From Plumapathes pennacea (Eukaryota; Cnidaria; Anthozoa; Antipatharia; Myriopathidae), in assembly GCA_964036295.1 (NCBI GenBank), contig OZ038465.1, positions 7,013,667-7,077,666 of the forward strand: a DNA stretch of 64,000 bases, given 5' to 3'. The position numbers were made by a program, and so were the translations under genes. Numbering within the stretch: the first letter of the stretch is position 1; every line of letters starts with the position of its first letter. Positions 25,069 to 36,062 of this stretch are shown piece after piece. The notes beneath the pieces are model-generated. The model had not been told where the DNA came from and made no database searches. It was given only the letters and a program-made list of their open reading frames with translations.

Positions 25069-25777
25069 TCTTCACAAATCTCGCCAGGGCTTTCTTACCG
25101 AGCTGTAGTTGATCAAAGTTTGGTTCTTTCTAGTCGTGTTATATATTTTTTTGTTTCGGCGGAGATTAATTAATTGTGGCTGTCATCTTGCCATCGCATT
25201 TACGTCAGTTCCCACCCCAGAAGCCCTGAAAATTTCCTGGTGGTGGACAAACAATCAAACTATGCAGTTGTTTTATTACCTGCCCCTGCCAAAATGACTC
25301 TTTTTTTGCTAGGAGACATAGTGCCACAGATTACAACCAACATTATTGGGTACATATAGCTGTAATTTATCAAATTTAATACTTATTCCGTGCACCAAAT
25401 GTGGTCAGTTTACGTGCATCGGCTCTTTGTAGAATTTGCCGCCACAAGAACGTCCGCTATTTTTATCGTTTACCAAAGAGAAAGCAATATTAGTTTGCAA
25501 GACATGCGTTAGTGTTGGGACGGAAAATAACCGGCTTGTTGTAACTATCGACGAAGTGACGTACGAGTGACGCAAGTATATGCGCAAACATGCGAGCGAG
25601 TCCATAGTTTCAGAGTTAGAACAATAAGTTCGGCGTAAGCGACCTTGCGTACTTGCTCGGCGCACTTGCGACCGCTCGATTTCACTTGACGCACAACTTT
25701 TGTTTGTGTTTAATATGCTTGCTTGCATTTCTCTTGCATGTGTAAGGGTAAAACTGCCGAATAATGTCATAATCCTC

Positions 25778-28700
25778 ATAAGGACGCATCTGCGAAACGT
25801 ATGTACAGCGGTCAGATATAATACGTTTCCAGCCTTGCGCGACCAAGCCTGGAGGGCCAAAGCACGATTGTTGGAGGAAGAATATCTTTGACTTGAAGCT
25901 TGGGGAGGGGGGGAGCACTAATCATAATTTTGGATGGGGGTGTGCCGCCCGGTCCTGAAAACCCTTACCCTATTTAAATCACGCGCTTTCTGCCCGAATT
26001 GAACAGTTTACATTAAGCGCACCGTCCAGTTTTAACCTAAAATCAGAAAGAACTGCTCAACAGAATTTTTTCTTTTTCTTCAAACTGCAGATCTTACATG
26101 TAGAGACCTATACCCAAAAATTCAGGGTAGGTCACCGAACTAATTTTTGCGTTATTCCTGTTCGTTTCCGAAATTCGCCTCATCGCACGGCGGCCTTGTT
26201 GGATGACGTCATAGTTTGTAACATGGAAAACGATGTGGGGCGCAGAGCATGCACGAAAGTGAACTCTGTTGTTCTGTAAAAATGTCATGAAAACCATAAA
26301 AAGATCTCGTAACTTTCACAATTGTTAAAAATGACCGAAAGTTAGTAAAACCACGCTCATGCACGAAAAATGTTGCGCTCAAACGCGCGATCGCACTACC
26401 TTAAATATATGCATTTTGTTAACCGTACGGTTTAAAGAAAAACATCAACGACTTTACCCTCGGCGCGTCGGAACGACACGAGGCATTTCTTGTCAACAAT
26501 TCCGTGTCAATTTCCTGTCTATTTTTTTCCCTTTGCCCAGTATTTTATATATAGTTTATAAATATGCTTCAGTTTTGCAAATCACTCGTATTTACTTCGT
26601 ATTTACTTCTTCAGATACACCTTATCATTGAATATTAAATAAATGCATTTTGTTAGCCGTACGGTTAATAAAAAATGTCAAGGACTTTACCCTCGGCGCG
26701 TCGGAACGATTCGCGGCATTTCTTGTCAATTCCGTGTCAATTCTCTGTCTATATTTTTCCCTTTGCCCAGTATTTTATATATAGTTTATAAATATGCTTC
26801 AGTTTTGCAAATCACTCGTATTTACTTCGTATTTACTTCTTCAGATACAACTTATCATTGAATATTAAATAAATGCATTTTGTTAGCCGTACGGTAAAAA
26901 AAAAAATGTCAACGACTTTACCCTCGGCGCGTCGGAACGATTCGCGGCATTTCTTGTCAACAATTCCGGTTAAATTCCCTGTCTATTTTTTTCCCTTTGC
27001 CCAGTATTTTATATATAGTTTATAAATATGCTTCAGTTTTGCAAATCATTCGTATTTACTTCGTATTTACTTCCTCAGATACAACTTATCATTGAATATT
27101 AAATAAATGCATTTTGTAAGCCGTACGGTTAAAACAAATGTCAACGACTTTACCCTCGGCGCGTCGGAACGATTGCGGCATTTCTTGTAAACAATTCCTG
27201 TCGATTTTTTCCCTTTGCCCAGTATTTATATAGTTTATAAATCTGCTTCAGTCTTGCAAATCACTCGTATTTACTTCCTCAGATACAGTGCAATTCGCTT
27301 GTTATAAGTGTAACTCTAAAAGTATCATAGATTAATATATCATCAAAGAGATTTCACAGATGAATATTTTACAAGTGAGAAAGAATGTTGTACAACAATC
27401 TATCAGGGCTGGAAAAATGTTCTACCTTGGCCTAAAGACTAGCCATGGGCAAATTTTGCTGGCCCGATGTCAAATTTTGCTAGCCCCCGGCGTCGGGCTG
27501 GCGGATCAATCGACCCTGGCTATCCTTTTATATTCAGTTCTTTGGATCCACCTTACGTAACATACGGGAGCGCAAGGTACCTATGCGGCTCAGGTTCTTG
27601 TCTCCCAACTTTCGTCTGCGGTTGGCCAAACTAGTAGGCCCTTCAGTAGCACCGTCAATCAAGGTTTTCTCGATTTCTCCGCAAATTGCATTTCTCCGCC
27701 TCAACTCTGGCTATATCCAGGAGATTTTCTGTAAGTTGGGCACACCTGTTGCGCCACCAGATAATTCCTCTTCCTTTTCTTCGAGCTTTTCGCTCGTGCC
27801 ATCTGTAACCGAAAATGAACTCTGTTGTTCTGTAAAAATGTCATGAAAAACATAAAAAGATCTCGTAACTTTCACAGTTGTTAAAAATGATCGAAATTTA
27901 GTAAAACCACGCTCATGCACGAAAAATATTGCGCTCAAATGCGCTATCGCACTACCTTAAATATATGCATTTTGTTAGCCGTACGGTTTAAAGAAAAACA
28001 TCAACGACTTTACCCTCGGCGCGTCGGAACGACTCGCGGCATTTCTTGTCAACAATTCCGTGTCAATTCCCTGTCTATTTTTTTCCCTTTGCCCAGTATT
28101 TTATATATAGTTTATAAATATGCTTCAGTTTTGCAAATCACTGGTATATACTTCGTATTTACTTCCTCAGATACAACTTATCATTGAATATTAAATAAAT
28201 ACATTTTGTTAGCCGTACGGTTTAAAGAAAAACATCAACGACTTTACCCTCGGCGCGTCGGAACGATTCGCGGCTTTTCTTGTTAACAATTCCCTGTCGA
28301 TTTTTTTCCTTTGCCCAGTATTATATATATAGTTTATAAATCTGCTTCAGTCTTGCAAATCACTCGTATTTACTTCCTCAGATACAGTGCAATTTGCTTG
28401 TTATAAGCGTAACTCTAAAAGCATCATAGATTAATTTATTATCAACAAAGAGATTTCACAGATGAATATTTTACAAGTGAGAAAGAATGTTATACAACAA
28501 TCGATCAGGGCTGGAAAAATGTTCTACCTTGGCCTAAAGACTAGCCATGGGCAAATTTTGCTGGCCCGATGTCAAATTTTGCTAGTCCCCGGCGTCGGGC
28601 TGGCGGATCAATCGACCCTGGCTATCCTTTTATATTCAGTTCTTTGGATCCACCTTACGTAACATACGGGAGTGCAAGGTATCTTTGCGGCTCGACTTCT

Positions 28701-29784
28701 TGTCTCCCAACTTTCGTCTGTGGTTGGCCAGACTAGTAGGCCCTTCAGTAGCACCGTCAATCAAGGTTTTCTCGATTTCTTCGCAAATTGCATTTCTCCG
28801 CCTTAACTCTGGCCATATCCAGGAGATTTTCTGTAAATTGGGCACACCTGTTGCGCCACCAGATAATTCCTCTTCCTTTTCTTCGAACTTTTCGCTCGTG
28901 CCATCTGTAACCGGCAGGCGTGCACTGAAACTTGCCATTTCAGAATGAGCTCCTTCCTCTTCTAAGTCAATCAAAATCAGGTCACCGTGTTGATTCGTGG
29001 TTGATTGTCCTTTGATAGGTATTTTCTCTATCACATTTAATAGTCCTGCACTCAATTCCAGGGGGAAAGCCATTCTTCACAAATCTCGCCAGGGCTTTCT
29101 TACCGAGCTGTAGTTGATCAAACTTTGGCTCTTTCTAGTCGTGTTATATATTTTTTTGTTTCGGGGGAGAATAATTAATTGTGGCTGTCATCTTGTCATC
29201 GCATTTACGTCAGTTCCCACCCCAGAAGCCCTGAAAATTTCCTGGTGGTGGACGAACAATCAAACAATGCAGCTGTTTTATTACCTGCCCCTGCCAAAAT
29301 GACTCTTTTTTTGCTAGGAGACATGGCGCCACAGACTACAACCAACATTATTGGGTACATATAGCTGTAATTTATCATTTTAATACTTATTTCGTGCACC
29401 AAATGTGATCAGTTTACGTACATCGGATCTTTGTAGAATTTGCCGCCACAAGAACGTCCGCTATTTTTATCGTTTACCGAAGAGAAAGCAATATTAATTT
29501 GCAAGACATGCGTTAGTGTTGGGACGGAAAATAACTGGCTTGTTGTAACTATTGACGAAGTGACGTACGAGTGACGCAAGTACATGCGCAAACATGCACG
29601 CGAGTCCATAGTTTCAGAGTTAGAGCAATAAGTTCGGCGTAAGCGACCTTGCGTACTTGCTCGGCGCACTTGCGACCACTCAATTTCACTTGACGCACAA
29701 CTTTTGTTTGTGTTTAATATGCTTGCTTGCATTTCTCTTGCATGTGTAAGGGTACAACTGCCGAATAATGTCATAATCCTAATA
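25778..29784. repeat. Tandem segmental duplication, unit 2 (two partial copies)
   Basis: It restarts with the same block as unit 1. Unit 2a (25778-27811) has four ~235-bp subrepeats (from about 26405, 26640, 26870, 27105) and breaks off inside the WIWP-type ORF after 'GTGCCATCTGTAACCG'. Unit 2b (27812-29784) resumes mid-unit at 'GAACTCTGTTGTTCTG', has two subrepeats (27960, 28195) and runs to the normal unit end. The 27811/27812 junction is a rearrangement breakpoint. Confidence 0.85.
28636..29073 (-). CDS. Hypothetical ORF of the WIWP-LRRRNAICE family, copy 2
   Basis: A 145-codon ORF in unit 2b, nearly identical to copy 1, with no frame-breaking change. It differs by scattered replacements (for example LPVTDG for LSVTDG, LANHRRKLGD for LANRRRKLGD). 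It keeps KISWIWPELRRRNAICEEIE. Function unknown; the context is the same as copy 1. Confidence 0.42.
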   Translation of the reverse strand: MAFPLELSAGLLNVIEKIPIKGQSTTNQHGDLILIDLEEEGAHSEMASFSARLPVTDGTSEKFEEKEEELSGGATGVPNLQKISWIWPELRRRNAICEEIEKTLIDGATEGPTSLANHRRKLGDKKSSRKDTLHSRMLRKVDPKN

Positions 29785-30885
29785 AGGATGCATCTGCGAA
29801 ACGTATGTACAGCGGTCAGATATAATTCATTTCCAGCCTTGCGCGACCAAGCCTGGAGGGCCAAGGCACGATTGTTGGAGGAAGATTATCTTTGACTTGC
29901 AGCCCGGGGAGGGGGGAGCACTAATCATAATTTTGGATTGGGGTGTGCCGCCCGGTCCTGAAAACCCTTACCCTATTTAAATCACGCGCTTTCTGCCCGA
30001 ATTAAACAGTTTACATTAAGCGCGCCGTCCAGCTTTAACCTAAAATCCGAAAGAACTGCTCAACAGAATTTTTTCTTTTTCTTCAAACTGCAGATCTTAC
30101 ATGTAGAGACCTATACCCAAAAATTCAGGGTAGCGGTCACCGAACTAATTTTTGCGTTATTCCTGTTCGTTTCCGAAATTCGCCTCATCGCACGGCGGCC
30201 ATGTTGGATGACGTCATAGTTTGTAACATGAAAAACGATGTGGGGCGCAGAGCATGCACGAAAGTGAACTCTGTTGTTCTGTAAAAATGTCATGAAAACC
30301 ATAAAAAGATCTCGTAACTTTCACAATTGTTAAAAATGACCGAACGTTTGTAAAACCACGCTCATGCGCGAAAAATGTTGCGCTCAAACGCGCGATCGCA
30401 CTACCTTAAATATATGCATTTTGTTAACCGTACGGTTTAAAGAAAAACATCACCGACTTTACCCTCGGTGCGTCGGAACGACTCGAGGCATTTCTTGTCA
30501 ACAATTCCGTGTCAATTGCCTGTATATTTTTTTCCCTTTGCCCAGTATTTTATATATAGTTTATAAATACGCTTCAGTTTTGCAAATCACTCGTATTTAC
30601 TTCGTATTTACTTCGTATTTACTTCCTCAGATACAACTTATCATTGAATATTTAAAAAATGCATTTTGTTAGCCGCACGGTTAATAAAAAATGTCAACGA
30701 CTTTACCCTCGGCGCGTCGGAACGATTCGCGGCATTTCTTGTCAACAATCCCGTTTCGATTTTTTCCCTTTGCCCAGTATTATATATATAGTTTATAAAT
30801 CTGATTCAGTCTTGCAAATCACTCGTATTTATTTCCTCAGATACAGTGCAATTCGCTTGTTATAAGCGTAACTCTAAAAGCATCA

Positions 30886-32443
30886 TCCCCGAACGAAGTG
30901 AGGGAAATACTCACGACGCTAATGCAGTAGTATTATCGCCTTATCGGAGACTCCAAGCGTGTCGCCATCTCGAAATCTAATGTTCGTCTGCCAGTCTGTC
31001 AGTCTGTCGTGCGACCTCGTCCCCAGTTCCTATCGCGTCGATGCAGAACCAATAACAAAGGCCGGATCGATCACGTGTGGCCCTGTAGTTTTACTCCGGC
31101 GCAATAAGAGAAATTAGATTGAACGAAGCAACTACAGTATATCGTAGCTGTGTTCACGAAAATGGAAAACTTGAAAACCGGAAAACTTGAAACACAACAG
31201 TCTCGCGAAGCTCGTCTTCAAAAGAGAAGGGAACAGGCACGAGCAAGGCGGAATCGTGAAACGATCAAACAGCGCCAAATTCGTCTCGACGAAAGACGGA
31301 ACTATGACCGAGAGCATCATCAACAGAAGCGTGCCAAAGAAACGACTCCGAAAAGAAAACAGCGCATGAATGCCGATCGAAAGCGACATGAAGAGAAGCG
31401 GGTAACACAGACAACTCCGCAAAGAGAACAGCGCTTGAAAGCGAATCGAGACCTTCAGGAGAAAAAGCGGGCCGAAGAGAAAACTCCGCAAAGACAACAG
31501 CGCATGAATGCCGACCAAAAGCGACATGAACAGAAGCGGGTAACACAGACAACTCCGCAAAAAGAACAGCGCTTGAAAGCAAATCGGGAGCTTCAGACGC
31601 CGTTTTGTGTTAAACTCAGATACTTATTTAGAAAGGACAAGCAACAAAGGTTAGTCAGTGGAAGTCGAACAATCACCGTGACAAATATATTCTTTCCCGT
31701 ATAGCTTGTAACTCGATCACTTCAAGAATATATTAAAATCTGTATGCTGATCATTTTACCTCGAAGTATTGTTTTAATACGCTTCTGTCGCCAGTTTCGG
31801 CTACCGTATTCGCTCACAGCAATCGGAACTTGGAGTCATGAATGATTTAGTCAGATGTCTTATTTTCCTGTAATCTGACACGCGGTGATTGCAGCGATAA
31901 TCGTTCACAAGCCCTTAGAAGTATCACTAGGTCTGAAGCCCGTGTATAATTTGAAGTAAACTGTTCAAGTTTTGCTTTTCTGGGAGAAATCATGTTGTTT
32001 TGAGTGGGTTCACATACAAAACAAATCGAGTTCATTCAATATGCAAGCCTGAGTCTGGTGCATGCAATCCAGAGTAAAAGCAAATCGCACAGGGAACCTA
32101 TTTAATTGTACTACCTATGAATTCAAAATTGGAAAATCAGTTTTTTTTCCCCGTACTACGACGGCCGACCAACTTCAAACTTTGAGTATTAATTTTGAGA
32201 ACGTGCTTGGCAGACTGTATGAATTAATTTTCCGTACTTCGTCACGCAATCGATTCTTTTTTCAACGCAAAAGTATAACACACATCATTCTTTTTCTCCT
32301 TCCTTTGCGTGTAGCACTTGAGTTCGAAGAAAAAATTGAGTCAACATTTCGGTAAAACAAAGGCTACTCTTGTTCGGAGTTACCAAAGTAAAAGTCCCAT
32401 CAATGGCAGAGTGAGGGGGTATCTGCGATTATCGTATTTCTAG
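30886..32443 (+). mobile_element. Helitron (non-autonomous or truncated), complete ends
   Basis: It begins TCCCCGAACGAAG and ends TATTTCTAG. A 5' TC, a 3' CTAG (the CTRR consensus) and insertion between host A (30885) and T (32444) without target duplication are the classical Helitron signature. Sister units show the empty site: A28426/T28427, and the equivalents near 24424 and 27327. At 1.56 kb it is too short for a RepHel protein; it holds a basic repeat ORF at 31162-31704. I found no convincing stem-loop just before CTAG. Confidence 0.75.
31162..31704 (+). CDS. Basic repeat protein ORF in the Helitron (N-terminal Helitron-protein-like)
   Basis: A 180-codon ORF, very rich in Arg, Lys and Gln. 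It is built mostly of four alternating ~23-residue repeats of the type TTPxRxQRxxADRxRHEEKR and TPQREQRLKANRDLQEKKR. Similar charged repeats occur in the N-terminal part of many Helitron-encoded and STPR-type proteins (family knowledge). No replication-initiator or helicase motif is present. The last ~35 codons do not fit the repeat and may be non-genic. A degraded, frame-shifted copy of the repeat lies at about 33722-33850. Confidence 0.5.
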   Translation: MENLKTGKLETQQSREARLQKRREQARARRNRETIKQRQIRLDERRNYDREHHQQKRAKETTPKRKQRMNADRKRHEEKRVTQTTPQREQRLKANRDLQEKKRAEEKTPQRQQRMNADQKRHEQKRVTQTTPQKEQRLKANRELQTPFCVKLRYLFRKDKQQRLVSGSRTITVTNIFFPV

Positions 32444-32648
32444 TAGATTAATATATCAACAAAGAGATTTCACAGATGAATATTTTACAAGTGAGAAAGA
32501 ATGTTGTACAACGATCTGTCAGGGCTGGAAAAATGTTCTGCTTTGGCCTAAAGACTAGCCATGGGCAAATTTTGCTGGCCCGAAGGAAATTTTGCTAGTC
32601 CTCGGCGTCGGGCTGGCGGATCAATCGACCCTGGCTATCCTTTTATAT

Positions 32649-33134
32649 TCAGTTCTTTGGATCCACCTTACACAACATACGGGAACGCAAGGTACCTATG
32701 CGGCTCAGGTTCTTGTCTCCCAACTTTCGTCTGCGGTTGGCCAGACTAGTAGGCCCTTCAGTAGCACCGTCAATCAAGGTTTTCTCGATTTCTCCGCAAA
32801 TTGCATTTCTCCGCCTCAACTCTGGCCATATCCAGGAGATTTTCTGTAAGTTGGGCACACCTGTTGCGCCACCAGATAATTTCTCTTCCTTTTCTTCGAG
32901 CTTTTCGCTCGTGCCATCTGTAACCGGCAGGCGTGCACTGAAACTTGCCATTTGAGCATGAGCTCCTTCCTCTTCTAAGTCAATGAAAATCAGGTCACCG
33001 TGTTGATTCGTGGCTGATTGTACTTTGATAGGTATTTTCTCTATCACATTTAATAGTCTTCCACTCAATTCCAGGGGGAAAGCCATTCTTCTCAAATCTC
33101 GCCAGGGCTTTCTTACCGAGCTGTAGTTGATCAA
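32649..33134 (-). CDS. Hypothetical ORF of the WIWP-LRRRNAICE family, copy 3
   Basis: The longest copy, 161 codons. A substitution upstream of the usual first Met (TTTGAG for TTTGTG) keeps the frame open 16 codons further. It keeps KISWIWPELRRRNAICGEIE and the acidic tract. It lies in unit 3, to the right of the Helitron. Function unknown. Confidence 0.42.
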   Translation of the reverse strand: MINYSSVRKPWRDLRRMAFPLELSGRLLNVIEKIPIKVQSATNQHGDLIFIDLEEEGAHAQMASFSARLPVTDGTSEKLEEKEEKLSGGATGVPNLQKISWIWPELRRRNAICGEIEKTLIDGATEGPTSLANRRRKLGDKNLSRIGTLRSRMLCKVDPKN

Positions 33135-33720
33135 ACTTTGGCTCTTTCTAGTCGTGTGTATTTTTTTGTTTCGGGGGAGAATAATTAATTGTGGCTGTCA
33201 TCTTGTCATCGCATTTACGTCAGTTCCCACCCCAGAAGCCCTGAAAATTTCCTGCTGGTGGACGAACAATCAAACTATGCAGCTGTTTTATTACCTGCCC
33301 CTGCCAAAATGACTCTTTTTTTGCTAGGAGACATGGTGCCACAGATTACAACCAACATTATTGGGTACATATAGCTGTAATTTATCATTTTAATACTTAT
33401 TCCGTACACCAAATGTGATCAGTTTACGTAAATCGGCTCTTTCTAGATTTTTCCGCCACAAGAACCTCCGCCATTTTTATTGTTTTCCGAAGAGAAAGCA
33501 ATATTAGTTTGCAAGACACGCGTTAGTGTTGCGAAGGAAAATAACCGGCTTGTTGTAACTATCGACGAAGTGACGTACGAGTGACGCAAGTACATGCGCA
33601 AACTAGTCCATAGTTTCAGAGTTAGAGCAATAAGCTCGGTGTAAGCGACCTTGCGTACTTGCTCGGCGCACTTGCGACCGCTCGATTTCACTTGACGCAC
33701 AACTTTTGCTTGTGTTTTTA

Positions 33721-35134
33721 AACCAAATCCGTCTAGAGAAAAGACGACAAACATGTTATAACGGGCAGCATCATGAACGGGAAGCGTGCCGAAGAAACGG
33801 CTCCGCAAAGGGAACAGCGCTGGAAAGCAAATCGGGAGCTTCAGACGCCGTTTTGTGTTAAACTCAGATACTTATTTAGAAAGGACAAGCAACAAAGGTT
33901 AGTCAGTGGAAATCGAACAATCACCGTGGCAAATATATTCTATCCCGTATAGCTTGTATAAACTCGATCACTTCAAGAATTTATTAAAATATATATGCTG
34001 ATCATTTTCCCTCGAAGTATCGTTTTACTACGCTTCTGTCGCCAGTTTCGGCTACCGTATTCGCTCACAGCAATCGGAACTTGTAGTCTTGAATGATTTA
34101 GTCAGATGTCTTATTTTCCTGTAATCTGACACGCGGTGATTGCAGCGAGAATCGTTCACAAGCCCTTAGAAGTATCACTAGGTCTGAAGCCCGTGTATAA
34201 TTTGAAGTAAACTGTTCAAGTTTTGCTTTGATTCTGAGAGAAATCATGCTGTTTTGAGTTGGTTAACATACAAAAACAATTCAAGCTCATTAAATATGCA
34301 TGCCTGAGTCAGGTGCATGCAGTCTAGAGTAAAAACAAATCGCACAGGAAGCATATTTAATTGTACTGCCTATGAATATTAAATTTTGAGAACGTGCTTG
34401 GCAGACTGTATGAATTAATTTGACGTGCCGACCGTGGGAAATACGTACTTCGTAACGCAATCCATTCTTTTTTTCAACGCAAAAATATAACACACACCAT
34501 TCTTTTTCTCCGTCCTTTGTGTGTAGCACTTGAGTTCGAAGAAAAGATTGAGTCAACATTTCGGTAAAACAAAGGCTACTCTTGTTCGGAGTTACCAAAG
34601 TAAAATTCCCATCAATGGCAGAGTGAGGGGGTATCTGCGATTATGACCCATCAAATATTTCCTCCCGCGCGTGGTTGGTAGAATCGTGACACGTGACCGA
34701 ATAACGTCCGCTCCTGAGCGAATAACCCCCGCCTGGCGAACTAACGCTGTTTATTGACAATATCCGAACACAGTTTTATACATTTAATCACAAAAATCAT
34801 TACAAGACGACTACTGAGGAGGACATCGATTTATTGGTCGAAAAAGCAGTTCCAGAAAGCACTAAAAAGCTTCACAGTTTCCGCGCCGTTTTTTTTTTTT
34901 GCGCTGCGAGAGGAAACAGTTGAAGGATAATAAAGACAATAAACTACTTTTGGCTTCGGAAATATGCACAAATAATTGTCCTTGGACATTATCTGTTCCT
35001 CGAATCTTACAGTTGCCCTCGAGCTTCGCTCTCGGGCAACTGTTCGCTTCTCGGAACAGATAATATCCTCGGACAATTATCCGTACATATTTCCTCGCCA
35101 AAAGTAGTTTATTGTTTATTTATCGTATTTCTAG
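33721..35134 (+). mobile_element. Second Helitron copy, 5'-truncated, with nested insertion
   Basis: From about 33830 to 34644 it matches 31585-32430 of the first Helitron. After a 475-bp insertion it resumes with CGTATTTCTAG and a following T. The 5' part is missing, and what remains of the basic repeat ORF is frame-shifted (the AACCAAATCCGTCT stretch corresponds to the first copy's CAAATTCGTCTCGACG). It is fused directly to the end of duplication unit 3. Confidence 0.7.
34645..35119. mobile_element. Dispersed hairpin-bearing element, copy 2 (nested in Helitron)
   Basis: It is homologous to 458-920. The uninterrupted Helitron reads GCGATTATCGTATTTCTAG at 32425-32443. Here the element splits GATTAT from TTATCG, so TTAT (34641-34644 and 35120-35123) is a probable 4-bp target duplication. 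Confidence 0.7.
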
Positions 35135-35816
35135 TAATTATGCTGTGGTGCCAAGTACAGGACTCCTCTTAAATTAGCGAACTCGTTAGCAAGCATAGTA
35201 TTCGGCCGGTGGTCCGTCCTCATCTCAGGTAGACCAGCTATATTAGTGTACCAACATTCAAAGAAAGTTACCGACATGGCGTTTTCCATCAGATAAATTC
35301 GCTAGAATTTGGTTCATTAACACCAAGCATTGTAAGTACGCGGGACGACATTCTTGGTTGTTCTCTATTTGACCTCTTTGTTGTAGCTTAGATTTTCCGC
35401 TTTACCTTCCTCCACAAGTTTGACTCCAAACCCCACTCAAAATCTATTTTGCCTGAGAGGAGTCACCAATGCTAAGCACTGAACGAAGGACAGACACACA
35501 TAAAGGGGAGGGGGAGGGGGGGGGAATGTAAGCTTGCCTTTTGCTTATTTACAAGATTGGTGGCTTTCAGATATATTTTTCCAGAGAGGAAAACCACTCT
35601 TGTAATAACTAGTAGTACCATAAATTCTGACACTAAATGAATCTGCTGTATATAATGAAGAAAAAAACAACAACAACAACAAAAAACGAAACATAAAGAC
35701 CAAAATTGAAGTTCCAAATACAGCAGGCGATCGACTGCAAACGGTTTCACATTGAAAGTAAATACTGATCAGATTATAAACACTGGCATTAACCTATGAT
35801 GCAGCCTAGTGTACAA

Positions 35817-36062
35817 TTAATCCCTATCAACAACGCAGCGAGCATTCTGACAGTTCCTTTCAGAGGGGCAGCCGGTTCGTCTCATGTGGACCTTCAGTCT
35901 TTCTCTGTGTTGATGCAGAGTGCAGTGAGTGTCACCATGAATCTGCTTCTTTTCAGTCGCTTCGCAAATGGCGTTCCTTCGCCTTAAATCGGGCCAAATC
36001 CAAGTAATTTTCTTTAAGCTTCCTTCCTTGCCTTCCTCGTCAGTTTCGCTAGCATTATGCAC
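35817..36062 (-). CDS. Diverged relative of the WIWP-LRRRNAICE ORF family
   Basis: A short ORF containing KITWIWPDLRRRNAICEATE. Against the tandem copies, codons for the aligned block differ mainly at silent third positions (ATC/ATT, CCA/CCC, TTG/TTA, CGG/CGA, AGA/AGG, AAT/AAC, GCA/GCC, GAG/GAA, AAA/AAG). This is the pattern of purifying selection on a protein. Neither start nor end is certain; it may be a relic exon. The surrounding spacer (35135-37378) otherwise holds dispersed repeats only: a GC-rich one at about 36075-36305 and a GCAAC-rich foldback at about 36330-36450. Confidence 0.4.
   Translation of the reverse strand: MHNASETDEEGKEGSLKKITWIWPDLRRRNAICEATEKKQIHGDTHCTLHQHRERLKVHMRRTGCPSERNCQNARCVVDRD

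Larger units (their letters stand above)
23003..25777. repeat. Tandem segmental duplication, unit 1
   Basis: The unit starts at 'ATAAGGACGCATCTGCGAAA' and restarts at 25778. Its order is: start block; block with 'AAATCACGCGCTTTCTGCC'; three ~235-bp subrepeats (from about 23735, 23965, 24200); block starting 'ATGAATATTTTACAAGTGAG'; the minus-strand WIWP-type ORF; a terminal 'CTTGACGCACAACTTTTG' block. Its left end is only 48 bp upstream of the CPT2 start codon, so it probably holds the CPT2 promoter. Confidence 0.85.
29785..33720. repeat. Tandem segmental duplication, unit 3 (split by a Helitron)
   Basis: The left part is 29785-30885, the right part 32444-33720; the 1558 bp between them is a Helitron. 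It carries two subrepeats (30415, 30660) and the third WIWP-type ORF, and ends in the 'CTTGACGCACAACTTTTG' block, where it abuts a truncated second Helitron copy. Confidence 0.85.

Noticed and set aside
31132-31582. Minus-strand ORFs opposite the Helitron basic-repeat ORF
   Set aside because: Shadow frames of the repeat on the other strand.
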